Source of the DNA: Mercurialis annua
Taxonomy: Eukaryota > Streptophyta > Magnoliopsida > Malpighiales > Euphorbiaceae
Reading direction: 5' to 3'
Assembly (NCBI RefSeq): GCF_937616625.2
Contig: NC_065574.1
Coordinates: 24,035,001 to 24,099,000, forward strand
Length of the DNA: 64,000 nt
Below, one piece after another: positions 23,501 through 36,482 of the stretch. The notes under the pieces are model-generated. The model was not told the origin of the DNA. It ran no database searches and saw only the letters and a program-made list of their open reading frames with translations. Position 1 is the first letter of the stretch; the number at the start of each line of letters is the position of its first letter. The position numbers were made by a program, and so were the translations under genes.

Positions 23501-26500
23501 AGTTGGTCCAGTTACCTTTGCTAAGATGCGTTTGTCGGTCAAGTAACCTAGGAACTACTGCAGCTATAGAGTGAAGGTTTGTCTGATCCAGGTCGTTAGT
23601 GTGATTTGCTTTGTGATCAGTATGACAGATTGATTTGTGAAATATGTGTTTGCTTCTTATGACACGTGTATATGAGATACATACACGTATTTTCTTTTCG
23701 ATTGGATAGGCACGCATGATATGCCTATTGGAATGAAACTTCTAGGAGATGTATTGCCTCCTGTGAAAAGAATATAAATGATATGATTTTGATTTGATGT
23801 CATATATATGTGTGCTTAGCATCAGATAACGTGATAGATGCTATAGAATTTGATCGATCGAAATTTCAGAAAGAGTGAGAAGAAGGAATGCAAAGTTGTA
23901 GAAGTTGAAGAACTTTCTAGAAGCAGAGTTTAAAGGTCTAGAGAACTTACAAAACTCGAAGTTTATAACTTTTAAAAGTTATTTATTTAACGATTCTGAA
24001 AGCATAATTGTGCCTAGACCCCGATACAGAGATACATGATTGCCACGACATTGATAGAAATGCATCACTACATACATCAATACATGCATTAATAGGACAT
24101 GCATCATATGCATTATGTTCAGACGAAGAGGTGAGATGTGGCAACTCTTTGGGGATGAGAGACGTCATCACCCTAGTGCACAATTTTGCTAAGATTTAAA
24201 TGAAATTTTCAAATGAATCGTTTTATTTGAAAGAGTTTTCAAGAAGTTTTGTTTTTATGTAAGTATACCTAGACCAGAACTCTGTGATGAAAGTGAGATG
24301 CTCGCGAGCAAGCTGTGATCTAGGCTATGAGATGAATGAATACGTATAGTTGTGAGAACATAGGATTTGTGCCTCTAGCTAATGAATTTAGCCTGGATAG
24401 TAGATATGTGTTCGGATAATAAAACATATCTGATTAATGACGTATGATATGTATGTTATATTTTAATACTCTTGATGTTTGATTAATTCCATGTGAGCAG
24501 AATGCTCACAAGACTTAAGTTACAATACGTAATCAAGGAAATCTAGGGAACACTGATTTTCTTGAATCTGGTCAACATAGATGCTTATAGTTACGATAGT
24601 AATATGCGTGTAACATATACAACGTGAGTATATGTTTTGATAATTTGCTAAGTCTACGATGAGTTAGAACACTAAGAAGACTTGCAATAAGAGACGTGAT
24701 CATAGAAGGCCGAAAGGAAGGAGATGTTCATAAAGTCTAGCGTACGTGGACAGCGATTAGTCGTGATGATTAGTAGGTATTGTATTTTAAGGAATTTATC
24801 AGTATTCCTTTATATAATCGCTATACTATGAACAAAGAACTGCGCGAACGCGTGCTGTTGCACAACAAGTATATGAGGCGCGAGAAGAAGATCGAGGTAA
24901 TAAAAGTGAATGCAACCTAGTCCAACTAGCCAGTAGAGGCCAGAAACGAGATGAAGGTTAATAGGAACCTAACAAGATAAAGTGGGAATATACAGGCATC
25001 GGGAGTGCCGCAGTAATCCAACGTCGTTATGAATCAGTTAGCTGTAAAAGCAACTGATATAAGGAATTGTGTACCAATAATAGGACAATGGATATAAAGA
25101 CAGTATTGACGTGAAGAAAGGAACACATATAGAGGTTGATAGTGGTACACATAAGTTTAGATTAAAAGAGTTTGACAGATCAAGCGGTATGCTAGATCCT
25201 CTAGGAGAAGTAAAGTGAGATGCTCGTACACACCGAGCGAATGAAGAATAAACAGTAATGACGATTAAGATGTCGATGAAAGGTTCAACCTATGATCAGT
25301 TTCGACAAGCAATTGGAGCAGTGATAGACCAAATAATACGAACTAAGTTTGTGACCCGACTTGGGAAATTCTTTCTTCCATTAGCTCCGATTAAGGATAA
25401 TCGGAAAGATCAAAGTACTGAGATCAGGAGGTATGATGTAAATGAATGATTGAAGTATACAATAAGAAAGAGCGATCTCGATAAGCAACAAGAACCGTAA
25501 TCGGTGGATTGAGGGTTGAAATTTCCACCTCTAGGTTTTTATTATGAAACGGAATAGTAGGTTGTGAAAGGTACAAATGTAATGGATGCTTGTGGAGTGC
25601 TAAACCTTAAACTTCAAATTAGATCAAGTAAAGAGTAAAGTGTATAATGTGATTGATATAGAAGAGTGATTAGAATCCTTAGAGGATTAAGATGTGTTAG
25701 ACATGATCAAACTTATTTGATCAATTCCCAGAAAAAGACCCTCATGAAGGGGACTTTGGAAAAAAAAAAGTTGTCAGACTAGTCTGATGTCGAGGAGTAC
25801 TGGAGTGAGCATTTCCAGTTCAGTGTACGGAATTATCGCAATCTGAGGAAGGATGCAGAGATAGCTCGTGGTCAGGCACAAGTGGCTCTGAATCAGGTTA
25901 AGAGGCAAATGTGATCCTTATCACAAGGAATGCTACCAGTGGGACTGTATTCCACTGACTTTCTGCGTATGGTCGAGGGAATGTCGAAGGTACAGGACGT
26001 GTATGATAAAGTATAAGGATACAAAAGTAGATTATGGATAATAAGAAATCAGTTAAGGTAATTAGAGTTAAGACAAGTATGGATAACCTACGTATAACGC
26101 AAGGAACTCGATAAGAATAATCGAGGAAAAGGAAAGAGAAAAGTCATGTGGAGAATTGGCAAGGAGCTTAAAGAAATGGAACTCTATGTAGTCGCGTATA
26201 AGTAGAAACAAAGAAGGATAAAGAGGACAGAGACATATGATCGAAATCACTGACAGTTAAGATGTTAGTAAAGGTACAACAGTACAGTATGTGAGTAATC
26301 GAGAGTGCACTACGTCGATAATTCAGGTAAAGGAAACTGCAACCTATTATTTAATTGGTAATCAACGTTAAACCGCTAAAACAAGAAATATCAGAGATAA
26401 GAGAAACGACAGAGATGATACCAGTATAAAATCGGCTTTACAGACGGCCATGACGACAGTACAAATACGATAAGACGATGCGTATACGATTAAGAATGCA

Positions 26501-27828
26501 CTACATCGGGAAATTCAATAGAAGAAAGCCACAATTCTCTATTAAAGATCGATGTTGTGGATATTAAAAGCAAGTAGTACACGATGTACAAGATGCGGTG
26601 AGGAGGAAAGAAAAGAATGCAATAGAAGACGATCAAGAAACACAATAAGAGCGTGAATAAGGAACGCAAGAAGAATACCATAGGATTATAGCATTTAGAC
26701 TATTCATCCTATTGGTTGGTTAAGGACAAGAAATCAAAGGAAAATTACGAAGAAGATATAGCTAAGAAAGAGTTGGATTATGGCGATAAATACTAAAAGC
26801 ATCTTTATATGTCAAGAAGACGACAGAGAAAAGGAAAGCGTAAATGAAACGAGAAAGGATGATGAATAGAAAGATTAAGCATGAAGCAAGTAACGACGTC
26901 ATCAAAGGACATTCTGATGTAAGTATATAGTTGAAAGAGGATTAAGATCCTCATTTAAGGATTATAAGCAAAGAAAGCTTACCAGAGCATTGGTCACACG
27001 CTGTCTTATTAAGATAAGAATTCAACGACCAATATGACGATCCTATCTGGTTGCAAACCAGATTGATGAAACAGATTGACGTGAAGTAAATAAGAATAAG
27101 GAATTTCAAGAATAGCGCGTTGCGCTAAAGAAAAGGAAGTAGGCCAATAAACATACGAGATATATATTGACGCAAGAAGTAAGGCAAGTAAGCCCTACAA
27201 GGAAAATAAACAAAGACCTTATAAGGATACGTCCTGAGGATTCACCTCATAGATAATCATGATTAGTGATGATAGCGAAAGAATCTTCATACGAGAAGTG
27301 AAGCAACGAGATAAAAGGAGATAACAGATAGTGGGATAAAATCCTAGTACTATTATGAATAACAATGGGACGACAGCAACAGCAATATAAATGAAACTAC
27401 ATAAGTAAAGAAGCATGAACTAATTGAGTATTCACATTACTCAATAAGGAATGATGGTAAGATCATACGTATTGAACAAAAGTAAGGAATCAAGAATAGA
27501 GAACCGTAAGCATAGATGAATATGACTAGTATCATCATAAAGGAAGATGTTGAATGACAAAGATTGTCATCTTTAGTGATAAGACGTCATTAAGACGAAC
27601 TACCATTTGATATCAGCAAGGAACTGAAAGTTCAAAGAGAAGAATCAAAAGTAAGGTTGTCAGTGATAACTGACATCAAAGTGCAAGAAGTACAAAAATT
27701 GGAATGACGATTCCTTGCGCTGACCAGTATAGTAAAATGAACACGGTATCCCTACTATGAATAAGATTCTAGATGTAAAGAGGATTAAAGTAAGAAAAGA
27801 ATATGAAAATTCGAGGACGAATTTTTAT

Positions 27829-27841
27829 AAGGGGGGAAGAA
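27829..27841 (+). promoter_or_regulatory. Polypurine tract (unit 2)
   Basis: AAGGGGGGAAGAA immediately before LTR 3; intact. Confidence 0.91.
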
Positions 27842-29982
27842 TGTAATACCCCAAAATATTTAAGTATGTAAATGGGCCCACGTGTCCAGTGTTAAGTCGC
27901 CGGAATGGCGATATCGAAAAGATTTCCGAGAAAGTTAATAAATAAGTCCAAGTAGGTTGGTCTCGGGGAAATTAATTATGCAGAATTTAATATTATATTC
28001 CAATTCTAAAGTTGGAATTGGAATTAGAAAAGAAAAATGTCAAGAAAGTCGCAAAATAAAGTACAGGGACTACAATGGTAATTTAGCCATATAAATCCCG
28101 AAGTGAAAATTATTTCGCCAAGATCCGCGAAATATTTTATAGTATTTATGGTGAAAGTTTCGGGTCAATCGGAGACCTTTTAAAATTTGGACGCGGATAC
28201 TCTTTGGGCTAAATTGTAACTTTTAAAAAGTTTAAGGGCAAAAGTGCAAATTAGCCAATTAAGCCTCGAGATTAGAAATTGGAAGATTATTGACGGAAAG
28301 TAATAATCTTGTATTAGTATTATTTATTTTGATATAAATAATATGTAAGTAATCGAGTTAAAAGAATAATTTAACCGTTTGGTTAAATTAGAAAGTTTAA
28401 AAGAGAATTGGTTTAAGTTAAAGAAACGAAGGATCAAAGTTGTCAATTAGCCAAATGAATATAAAGAGATTTCCTTAAGAATAAGGAAAGGAATGATCAG
28501 ATCATTCCAGAGAAAGAAGAGAAAGAAAGTGACGATGGATTCGATCCGCTGCGGTTTCGCCGTTTCTCGTCCGAATCGAGTGATTCTCGCGCCGTTGGAT
28601 CGAGAATTCGATCCTCTATCTTCCCCAAGCTTCGAATCAAGGTAAGTTTGAGGTTTTTGTTGCTGAAATTGAAGATAATAAGGCTGTTGTGTTGTGATCG
28701 AATCGTATCAACCGTAATCACGTCGTTTTTGACGTTTTTGATGATTATTGAGTTGAATATTGTGTTATATTGATGTAGAACCATGTCGGAATGAGTTAGG
28801 GATGTCGGGAGCATGTCGAGATGATGTTTGGACCTGTTTAGGGGTGTCGCACGACGTGCGACTATGTCTCACGACGTGCGACATAGTTTCGCGACGCGAT
28901 CAAACTTAAAATCGACATAACTCCTTCGTTCGGACTCGGAATTGAGCGATTCTCGCGGCCACGGAACGAGGAAAGGATCCTCTATCATTTTACAGCCTCA
29001 AATCAAGATGTGACGGGCTATCAATCTATGAGTATGACGAACCAAGGAGCTCGGCAGAGATTGACGGGCCAGTCTCTTGGAGCTTACGTTCGGATATAAG
29101 GAATAGCGGTCACTGTGAGTAGCAAATTACTTTCGCGTATTATTATTATTATAAAAGTTATTTTCATATAATATGAATGTTGTTATCAATACATCGCATT
29201 TATATGATTTATTTGTATGGGACTTTGTTATGTTTGATTGCTTTGATACATCAACCTTGTGGTGATGTTTATGGTCTGCATGATATATTAGATTGGTTTG
29301 TTTGAATCAGATACATCGGTTGGTTTTGCTATCGATGTCAGACATATCAGATACATCGGTTGGCTTCGCTATCGATGTCAGACGTATGAGATACATCGGT
29401 TGGCTTCGCTATCGATGTCAGGCATATAGGATACATCGGTTGGCTTCGCTATCGATGTCAGGCATGCAGGATACATCGGTTGGCTTCGCTATCGATGTCA
29501 GGAGGATGAGGTTAAGTACGATAGTTATGAAATGAAAAGCCATGAATTATATTCTGAGTATGCGATGTTGTAAATTTAATAATACCGTTAATAATTTGCA
29601 TACTCACTCAGTATTTTCCCAAATACTGACCCCTCACTCTGATGTTTGCAGGTAGTAGAAGTCGGATCAGACAAACCATATTCATTGTGCCAGAAGTCGT
29701 TGGACTTGCACAAGTATGAGGTCCTAGAGCTGCAGTAGTCAATAGGAGTCAATAGCAGATTTGTGAATTGACTTCAAATGATTCATTTTAATGTAAACTC
29801 TGATATGATATTTTAATATCTATAATTATATTATTTAAAAGAGTTTTCTGAAAATATTTTATATACAGTATTATACTTTTAAATGCGAAAATTTATTAGT
29901 GGTTTTAGGCTTGCTACGGGTTTTGGAACTACCACTCCCATTCCCTAGCGCCGGTCTCGGCTCAATAATTTGGGTCGTGACA
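27842..29982 (+). repeat. LTR 3 (2141 bp), shared by units 2 and 3
   Basis: Same boundaries as the other LTRs. A 40-bp repeat block lies at 29310-29502. Private changes include TATCAATCTATGAG near 29022 and GGTTGGTTTTGC in the first 40-bp unit. Confidence 0.92.
29310..29502 (+). repeat. 40-bp tandem repeat in LTR 3
   Basis: Five-step array of the GATACATCGG unit, as in LTR 1. Confidence 0.92.
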
Positions 29983-29986
29983 ATTG

Positions 29987-29998
29987 TGGTATCAGAGC
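29987..29998 (+). promoter_or_regulatory. Primer binding site (unit 3)
   Basis: TGGTATCAGAGC, 4 nt after the end of LTR 3; intact. Confidence 0.94.
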
Positions 29999-32900
29999 AG
30001 TTGGTCCAGTTACCTCTGCTAAGATGCGTTTGTCGGTCAAGTAACCTAGGAACTACTGCAGCTATAGAGTGAAGGTTTGTCTGATCCAGGTCGTTAGTGT
30101 GATTTGCTTTGTGATCAGTATGACAGATTGATTTGTGAAATATGTGTTTGCTTCTTATGACACGTGTATATGAGATACATACACGTATTTTCTTTTCGAT
30201 TGGATAGGCACGCATGATATGCCTATTGGAATGAAACTTCTAGGAGATGTATTGCCTCCTGTGAAAAGAATATAAATGATATGATTTTGATTTGATGTCA
30301 TATATATGTGTGCTTAGCATCAGATAACGTGATAGATGCTATAGAATTTGATCGATCGAAATTTCAGAAAGAGTGAGAAGAAGGAATGCAAAGTTGTAGA
30401 AGTTGAAGAACTTTCCAGAAGCAGAGTTTAAAGGTCTAGAGAACTTACAAAACTCGAAGTTTATAACTTTTAAAAGTTATTTATTTAACGATTCTGAAAG
30501 CATAATTGTGCCTAGACCCCGATACAGAGATACATGATTGCCACGACATTGATAGAAATGCATCACTACATACATCAATACATGCATTAATAGGACATGC
30601 ATCATATGCATTATGTTCAGACGAAGAGGTGAGATGTGGCAACTCTTTGGGGATGAGAGACGTCATCACCCTAGTGCACAATTTTGCTAAGATTTAAATG
30701 AAATTTTCAAATGAATCGTTTTATTTGAAAGAGTTTTCAAGAAGTTTTGTTTTTATGTAAGTATACCTAGACCAGAACTCTGTGATGAAAGTGAGATGCT
30801 CGCGAGCAAGCTGTGATCTAGGCTATGAGATGAATGAATACGTATAGTTGTGAGAACATAGGATTTGTGCCTCTAGCTAATGAATTTAGCCTGGATAGTA
30901 GATATGTGTTCGGATAATAAAACATATCTGATTAATGACGTATGATATGTATGTTATATTTTAATACTCTTGATGTTTGATTAATTCCATGTGAGCAGAA
31001 TGCTCACAAGACTTAAGTTACAATACGTAATCAAGGAAATCTAGGGAACACTGATTTTCTTGAATCTGGTCAACATAGATGCTTATAGTTACGATAGTAA
31101 TATGCGTGTAACATATACAACGTGAGTATATGTTTTGATAATTTGCTAAGTCTACGATGAGTTAGAACACTAAGAAGACTTGCAATAAGAGACGTGATCA
31201 TAGAAGGCCGAAAGGAAGGAGATGTTCATAAAGTCCAGCGTACGTGGACAGCGATTAGTCGTGATGATTAGTAGGTATTGTATTTTAAGGAATTTATCAG
31301 TATTCCTTTATATAATCGCTATACTATGAACAAAGAACTGCGCGAACGCGTGCTGTTGCACAACAAGTATATGAGGCGCGAGAAGAAGATCGAGGTAATA
31401 AAAGTGAATGCAACCTAGTCCAACTAGCCAGTAGAGGCCAGAAACGAGATGAAGGTTAATAGGAACCTAACAAGATAAAGTGGGAATATACAGGCATCGG
31501 GAGTGCCGCAGTAATCCAACGTCGTTATGAATCAGTTAGCTGTAAAAGCAACTGATATAAGGAATTGTGTACCAATAATAGGACAATGGATATAAAGACA
31601 GTATTGACGTGAAGAAAGGAACACATATAGAGGTTGATAGTGGTACACATAAGTTTAGATTAAAAGAGTTTGACAGATCAAGCGGTATGCTAGATCCTCT
31701 AGGAGAAGTAAAGTGAGATGCTCGTACACACCGAGCGAATGAAGAATAAACAGTAATGACGATTAAGATGTCGATGAAAGGTTCAACCTATGATCAGTTT
31801 CGACAAGCAATTGGAGCAGTGGTAGACCAAATAATACGAACTAAGTTTGTGACCCGACTTGGGAAATTCTTTCTTCCATTAGCTCCGATTAAGGATAATC
31901 GGAAAGATCAAAGTAATGAGATCAGAAGGTATGATGTAAATGAATGATTGAAGTATACAATAAGAAAGAGCGATCTCGATAAGCAACAAGAACCGTAATC
32001 GGTGGATTGAGGGTTGAAATTTCCACCTCTAGGTTTTGATTATGAAACGGAATAGTAGGTTGTGAAAGGTACAAATGTAATGGATGCTTGTGGAGTGCTA
32101 AACCTTAAACTTCAAATTAGATCAAGTAAAGAGTAAAGTGTATAATGTGATTGATATAGAAGAGTGATTAGAATCCTTAGAGGATTAAGATGTGTTAGAC
32201 ATGATCAAACTTATTTGATCAATTCCCAGAAAAAGACCCTCATGAAGGGGACTTTGGAAAAAAAAAAAAGTTGTCAGACTAGTCTGATGTCAAGGAGTAC
32301 TGGAGTGAGCATTTCCAGTTCAGTGTACGGAATTATCGCAATCTGAGGAAGGATGCAGAGATAGCTCGTGGTCAGGCACAAGTGGCTCTGAATCAGGTTA
32401 AGAGGCAAATGTGATCCTTATCACAAGGAATGCTACCAGTGGGACTGTATTCCACTGACTTTCTGCGTATGGTCGAGGGAATGTCGAAGGTACAGGACGT
32501 GTATGATAAAGTATAAGGATACAAAAGTAGATTATGGATAATAAGAAATCAGTTAAGGTAATTAGAGTTAAGACAAGTATGGATAACCTACGTATAACGC
32601 AAGGAACTCGATAAGAATAATCGAGGAAAAGGAAAGAGAAAAGTCATGTGGAGAATTGGCAAGGAGCTTAAAGAAATGGAACTCTATGTAGTCGCGTATA
32701 AGTAGAAACAAAGAAGGATAAAGAGGACAGAGACATATGATCGAAATCACTGACAGTTAAGATGTTAGTAAAGGTATAACAGTACAGTATGTGAGTAATC
32801 GAGAGTGCACTACGTCGATAATTCAGGTAAAGGAAACTGCAACCTATTATTTAATTGGTAATCAACGTTAAACCGCTAAAACAAGAAATATCAGAGATAA

Positions 32901-34328
32901 GAGATACGATAGAGATGATACCAGTATAAAATCGGCTTTACAGACGGCCATGACGACAGTACAAATACGATAAGACGATGCGTATACGATTAAGAATGCA
33001 CTACATCGGGAAATTCAATAGAAGAAAGCCACAATTCTCTATTAAAGATCGATGTTGTGGATATTAAAAGCAAGTAGTACACGATGTACAAGATGCGCTG
33101 AGGAGGAAAGAAAAGAATGCAATAGAAGACGATCAAGAAACACAATAAGAGCGTGAATAAGGAACGCAAGAAGAATACCATAGGATTATAGCATTTAGAC
33201 TATTCATCCTATTGGTTGGTTAAGGACAAGAAATCAAAGGAAAATTACGAAGAAGATATAGCTAAGAAAGAGTTGGATTATGGCGATAAATACTAAAAGC
33301 ATCTTTATATGTCAAGAAGACGACAGAGAAAAGGAAAGCGTAAATGAAACGAGAAAGGATGATGAATAGAAAGATTAAGCATGAAGCAAGTAACGACGTC
33401 ATCAAAGGACATTCTGATGTAAGTATATAGTTGAAAGAGGATTAAGATCCTCATTTAAGGATTATAAGCAAAGAAAGCTTACCAGAGCATTGGTCACACG
33501 CTGTCTTATTAAGATAAGAATTCAACGACCAATATGACGATCCTATCTGGTTGCAAACCAGATTGATGAAACAGATTGACGTGAAGTAAATAAGAATAAG
33601 GAATTTCAAGAATAGCGCGTTGCGCTAAAGAAAAGGAAGTAGGCCAATAAACATACGAGATATATATTGACGCAAGAAGTAAGGCAAGTAAGCCCTACAA
33701 GGAAAATAAACAAAGACCTTATAAGGATACGTCCTGAGGATTCACCTCATAGATAATCATGATTAGTGATGATAGCGAAAGAATCTTCATACGAGAAGTG
33801 AAGCAACGAGATAAAAGGAGATAACAGATAGTGGGATAAAATCCTAGTACTATTATGAATAACAATGGGACGACAGCAACAGCAATATAAACGAAACTAC
33901 ATAAGTAAAGAAGCATGAACTAATTGAGTATTCACATTACTCAATAAGGAATGATGGTAAGATCATACGTATTGAACAAAAGTAAGGAATCAAGAATAGA
34001 GAACCGTAAGCATAGATGAATATGACTAGTATCATCATAAAGGAAGATGTTGAATGACAAAGATTGTCATCTTTAGTGATAAGACGTCATTAAGACGAAC
34101 TACCATTTGATATCAGCAAGGAACTGAAAGTTCAAAGAGAAGAATCAAAAGTAAGGTTGTCAGTGATAACTGACATCAAAGTGCAAGAAGTACAAAAATT
34201 GGAATGACGATTCCTTGCGCTGACCAGTATAGTAAAATGAACACGGTATCCATACTATGAATAAGATTCTAGATGTAAAGAGGATTAAAGTAAGAAAAGA
34301 ATATGAAAATTCGAGGACGAATTTTTAT

Positions 34329-34341
34329 AAGGGGGGAAGAA
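34329..34341 (+). promoter_or_regulatory. Polypurine tract (unit 3)
   Basis: AAGGGGGGAAGAA immediately before LTR 4; intact. Confidence 0.91.
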
Positions 34342-36466
34342 TGTAATACCCCAAAATATTTAAGTATGTAAATGGGCCCACGTGTCCAGTGTTAAGTCAC
34401 CGGAATGGCGATATCGAAAAGATTTCCGAGAAAGTTAATAAATAAGTCCAAGTAGGTCGGTCTCGGGGAAATTAATTATGCGGAATTTAATATTATATTC
34501 CAATTCTAAAGTTAGAATTGGAATTAGAAAAGAAAAATGTCAAGAAAGTCGCAAAATAAAGTACAGGGACTACAATGGTAATTTAGCCATATAAATCCAG
34601 AAGTGAAAATTATTTCGCCAAGATCCGCGAAATATTTTATAGTATTTATGGTGAAAGTTTCGGGTCAATCGGAGACCTTTTAAAATTTGGACGCGGATAC
34701 GCTTTGGGCTAAATTGTAACTTTTAAAAAGTTTAAGGGCAAAAGTGCAAATTAGCCAATTAAGCCTCGAGATTAGAAATTGGAAGATTATTGACGGAAAG
34801 TAATAATCTTGTATTAGTATTATTTATTTTGATATAAATAATATGTAAGTAATCGAGTTAAAAGAATAATTTAACCGTTTGGTTAAATTAGAAAGTTTAA
34901 AAGAGAATTGGTTTAAGTTAAAGAAACGAAGGATCAAAGTTGTCAATTAGCCAAATGAATATAAAGAGATTTCCTTAAGAATAAGGAAAGGAATGATCAG
35001 ATCATTCCAGAGAAAGAAGAGAAAGAAAGTGACGATGGATTCGATCCGCTGCGGTTTCGCCGTTTCTCGTCCGAATCGAGTGATTCTCGCGCCGTTGGAT
35101 CGAGAATTCGATCCTCTATCTTCCCCAAGCTTCGAATCAAGGTAAGTTTGAGGTTTTTGTTGCTGAAATTGAAGATAATAAGGCTGTTGTGTTGTGATCG
35201 AATCCTATCAACCGTAATCACGTCGTTTTTGACGTTTTTGATGATTATTGAGTTGAATATTGTGTTATATTGATGTAGAACCATGTCGGAATGAGTTAGG
35301 GATGTCGGGAGCATGTCGAGATGATGTTTGGACCTGTTTAGGGGTGTCGCACGACGTGCGACTATGTCTCACGACGTGCGACATAGTTTCGCGACGCGAT
35401 CAAACTTAAAATCGACATAACTCCTTCGTTCGGACTCGGAATTGAGCGATTCTCGCGGCCACGGAACGAGGAAAGTATCCTCTATCATTTTACAGCCTCA
35501 AATCAAGATGTGACGGGCTATCAAGCTATGAGTATGACGAACCAAGGAGCTCGGCAGAGATTGACGGGCCAGTCTCTTGGAGCTTACGTTCGGATATAAG
35601 GAATAGCGGTCACTGTGAGTAGCAAATTACTTTCGCGTATTATTATTATAAATGTTATTTTCATATATTATGAATGTTGTTATCAATACATCGCATTTAT
35701 ATGGGACTTTGTTATGTTTGATTGCTTTGATACATCAACCTTGTGGTGATGTTTATGGTCTGCATGATATATTAGATTGGTTTGTTTGAATCAGATACAT
35801 CGGTTGGCTTTGCTATCAATGTCAGACATATTAGATACATCGGTTGGCTTCGCTATCGATGTCAGACGTATGAGATACATCGGTTGGCTTCGCTATCGAT
35901 GTCAGGCATATAGGATACATCGGTTGGCTTCGCTATCGATGTCAGGCATGCAGGATACATCGGTTGGCTTCGCTATCGATGTCAGGAGGATGAGGTTAAG
36001 TACGATAGTTATGAAATGAAAAGCCATGAATTATATTCTGAGTATGCGATGTTGTAAATTTAATAATACCGTTAATAATTTGCATACTCACTCATTATTT
36101 TCCCAAATACTGACCCCTCACTCTGATGTTTGCAGGTAGTAGAAGTCGGATCAGACAAACCATATTCATTGTGCCAGAAGTCGTTGGACTTGCACAAGTA
36201 TGAGGTCCTAGAGCTGCAGTAGTCAATAGGAGTCAATAGCAGATTTGTGAATTGACTTCAAATGATTCATTTTAATGTAAACTCTGATATGATATTTTAA
36301 TATCTATAATTATATTATTTAAAAGAGTTTTCTGAAAATATTTTATATACAGTATTATACTTTTAAATGCGAAAATTTATTAGTGGTTTTAGGCTTGCTA
36401 CGGGTTTTGGAACTACCACTCCCATTCCCTAGCGCCGGTCTCGGCTCAATAATTTGGGTCGTGACA
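34342..36466 (+). repeat. LTR 4 (2125 bp), shared by units 3 and 4
   Basis: It is 16 bp shorter than LTR 1. It has lost about 13 bp just after GCATTTATATG (between short TATG repeats) and 3 bp in an ATT run. It shares AATCCAGAAGTG, CGAATCCTATC and ACTCATTATTTTC with LTR 5. The last of these breaks the 9-bp hairpin found at 16610-16631 in LTR 1. A 40-bp repeat block lies at 35794-35986. Confidence 0.92.
35794..35986 (+). repeat. 40-bp tandem repeat in LTR 4
   Basis: Five-step array of the GATACATCGG unit; the first unit carries CTATCAATGTC, shared with LTR 5. Confidence 0.92.
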
Positions 36467-36470
36467 ATTG

Positions 36471-36482
36471 TGGTATCAGAGC
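36471..36482 (+). promoter_or_regulatory. Primer binding site (unit 4)
   Basis: TGGTATCAGAGC, 4 nt after the end of LTR 4; intact. Confidence 0.94.

Larger units (their letters stand above)
23485..27841 (+). mobile_element. Internal domain 2 (4357 bp)
   Basis: Non-coding like internal 1. It is 2 bp shorter, matching an A-run near 25760 with 10 rather than 12 A residues. It shares AAACCGCTAAA and GTATAAAATCGG with internal 3, but AAAGTCTAGCG and GTGATAGACC with internal 1. It is therefore a mosaic relative of both neighbours. Confidence 0.9.
29983..34341 (+). mobile_element. Internal domain 3 (4359 bp)
   Basis: Non-coding. It shares AAAGTCCAGCG, GTGGTAGACC, ATCAGAAGG and AGGTTTTGATT with internal 4 only, marking units 3 and 4 as the closest pair over most of their length. 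Confidence 0.9.
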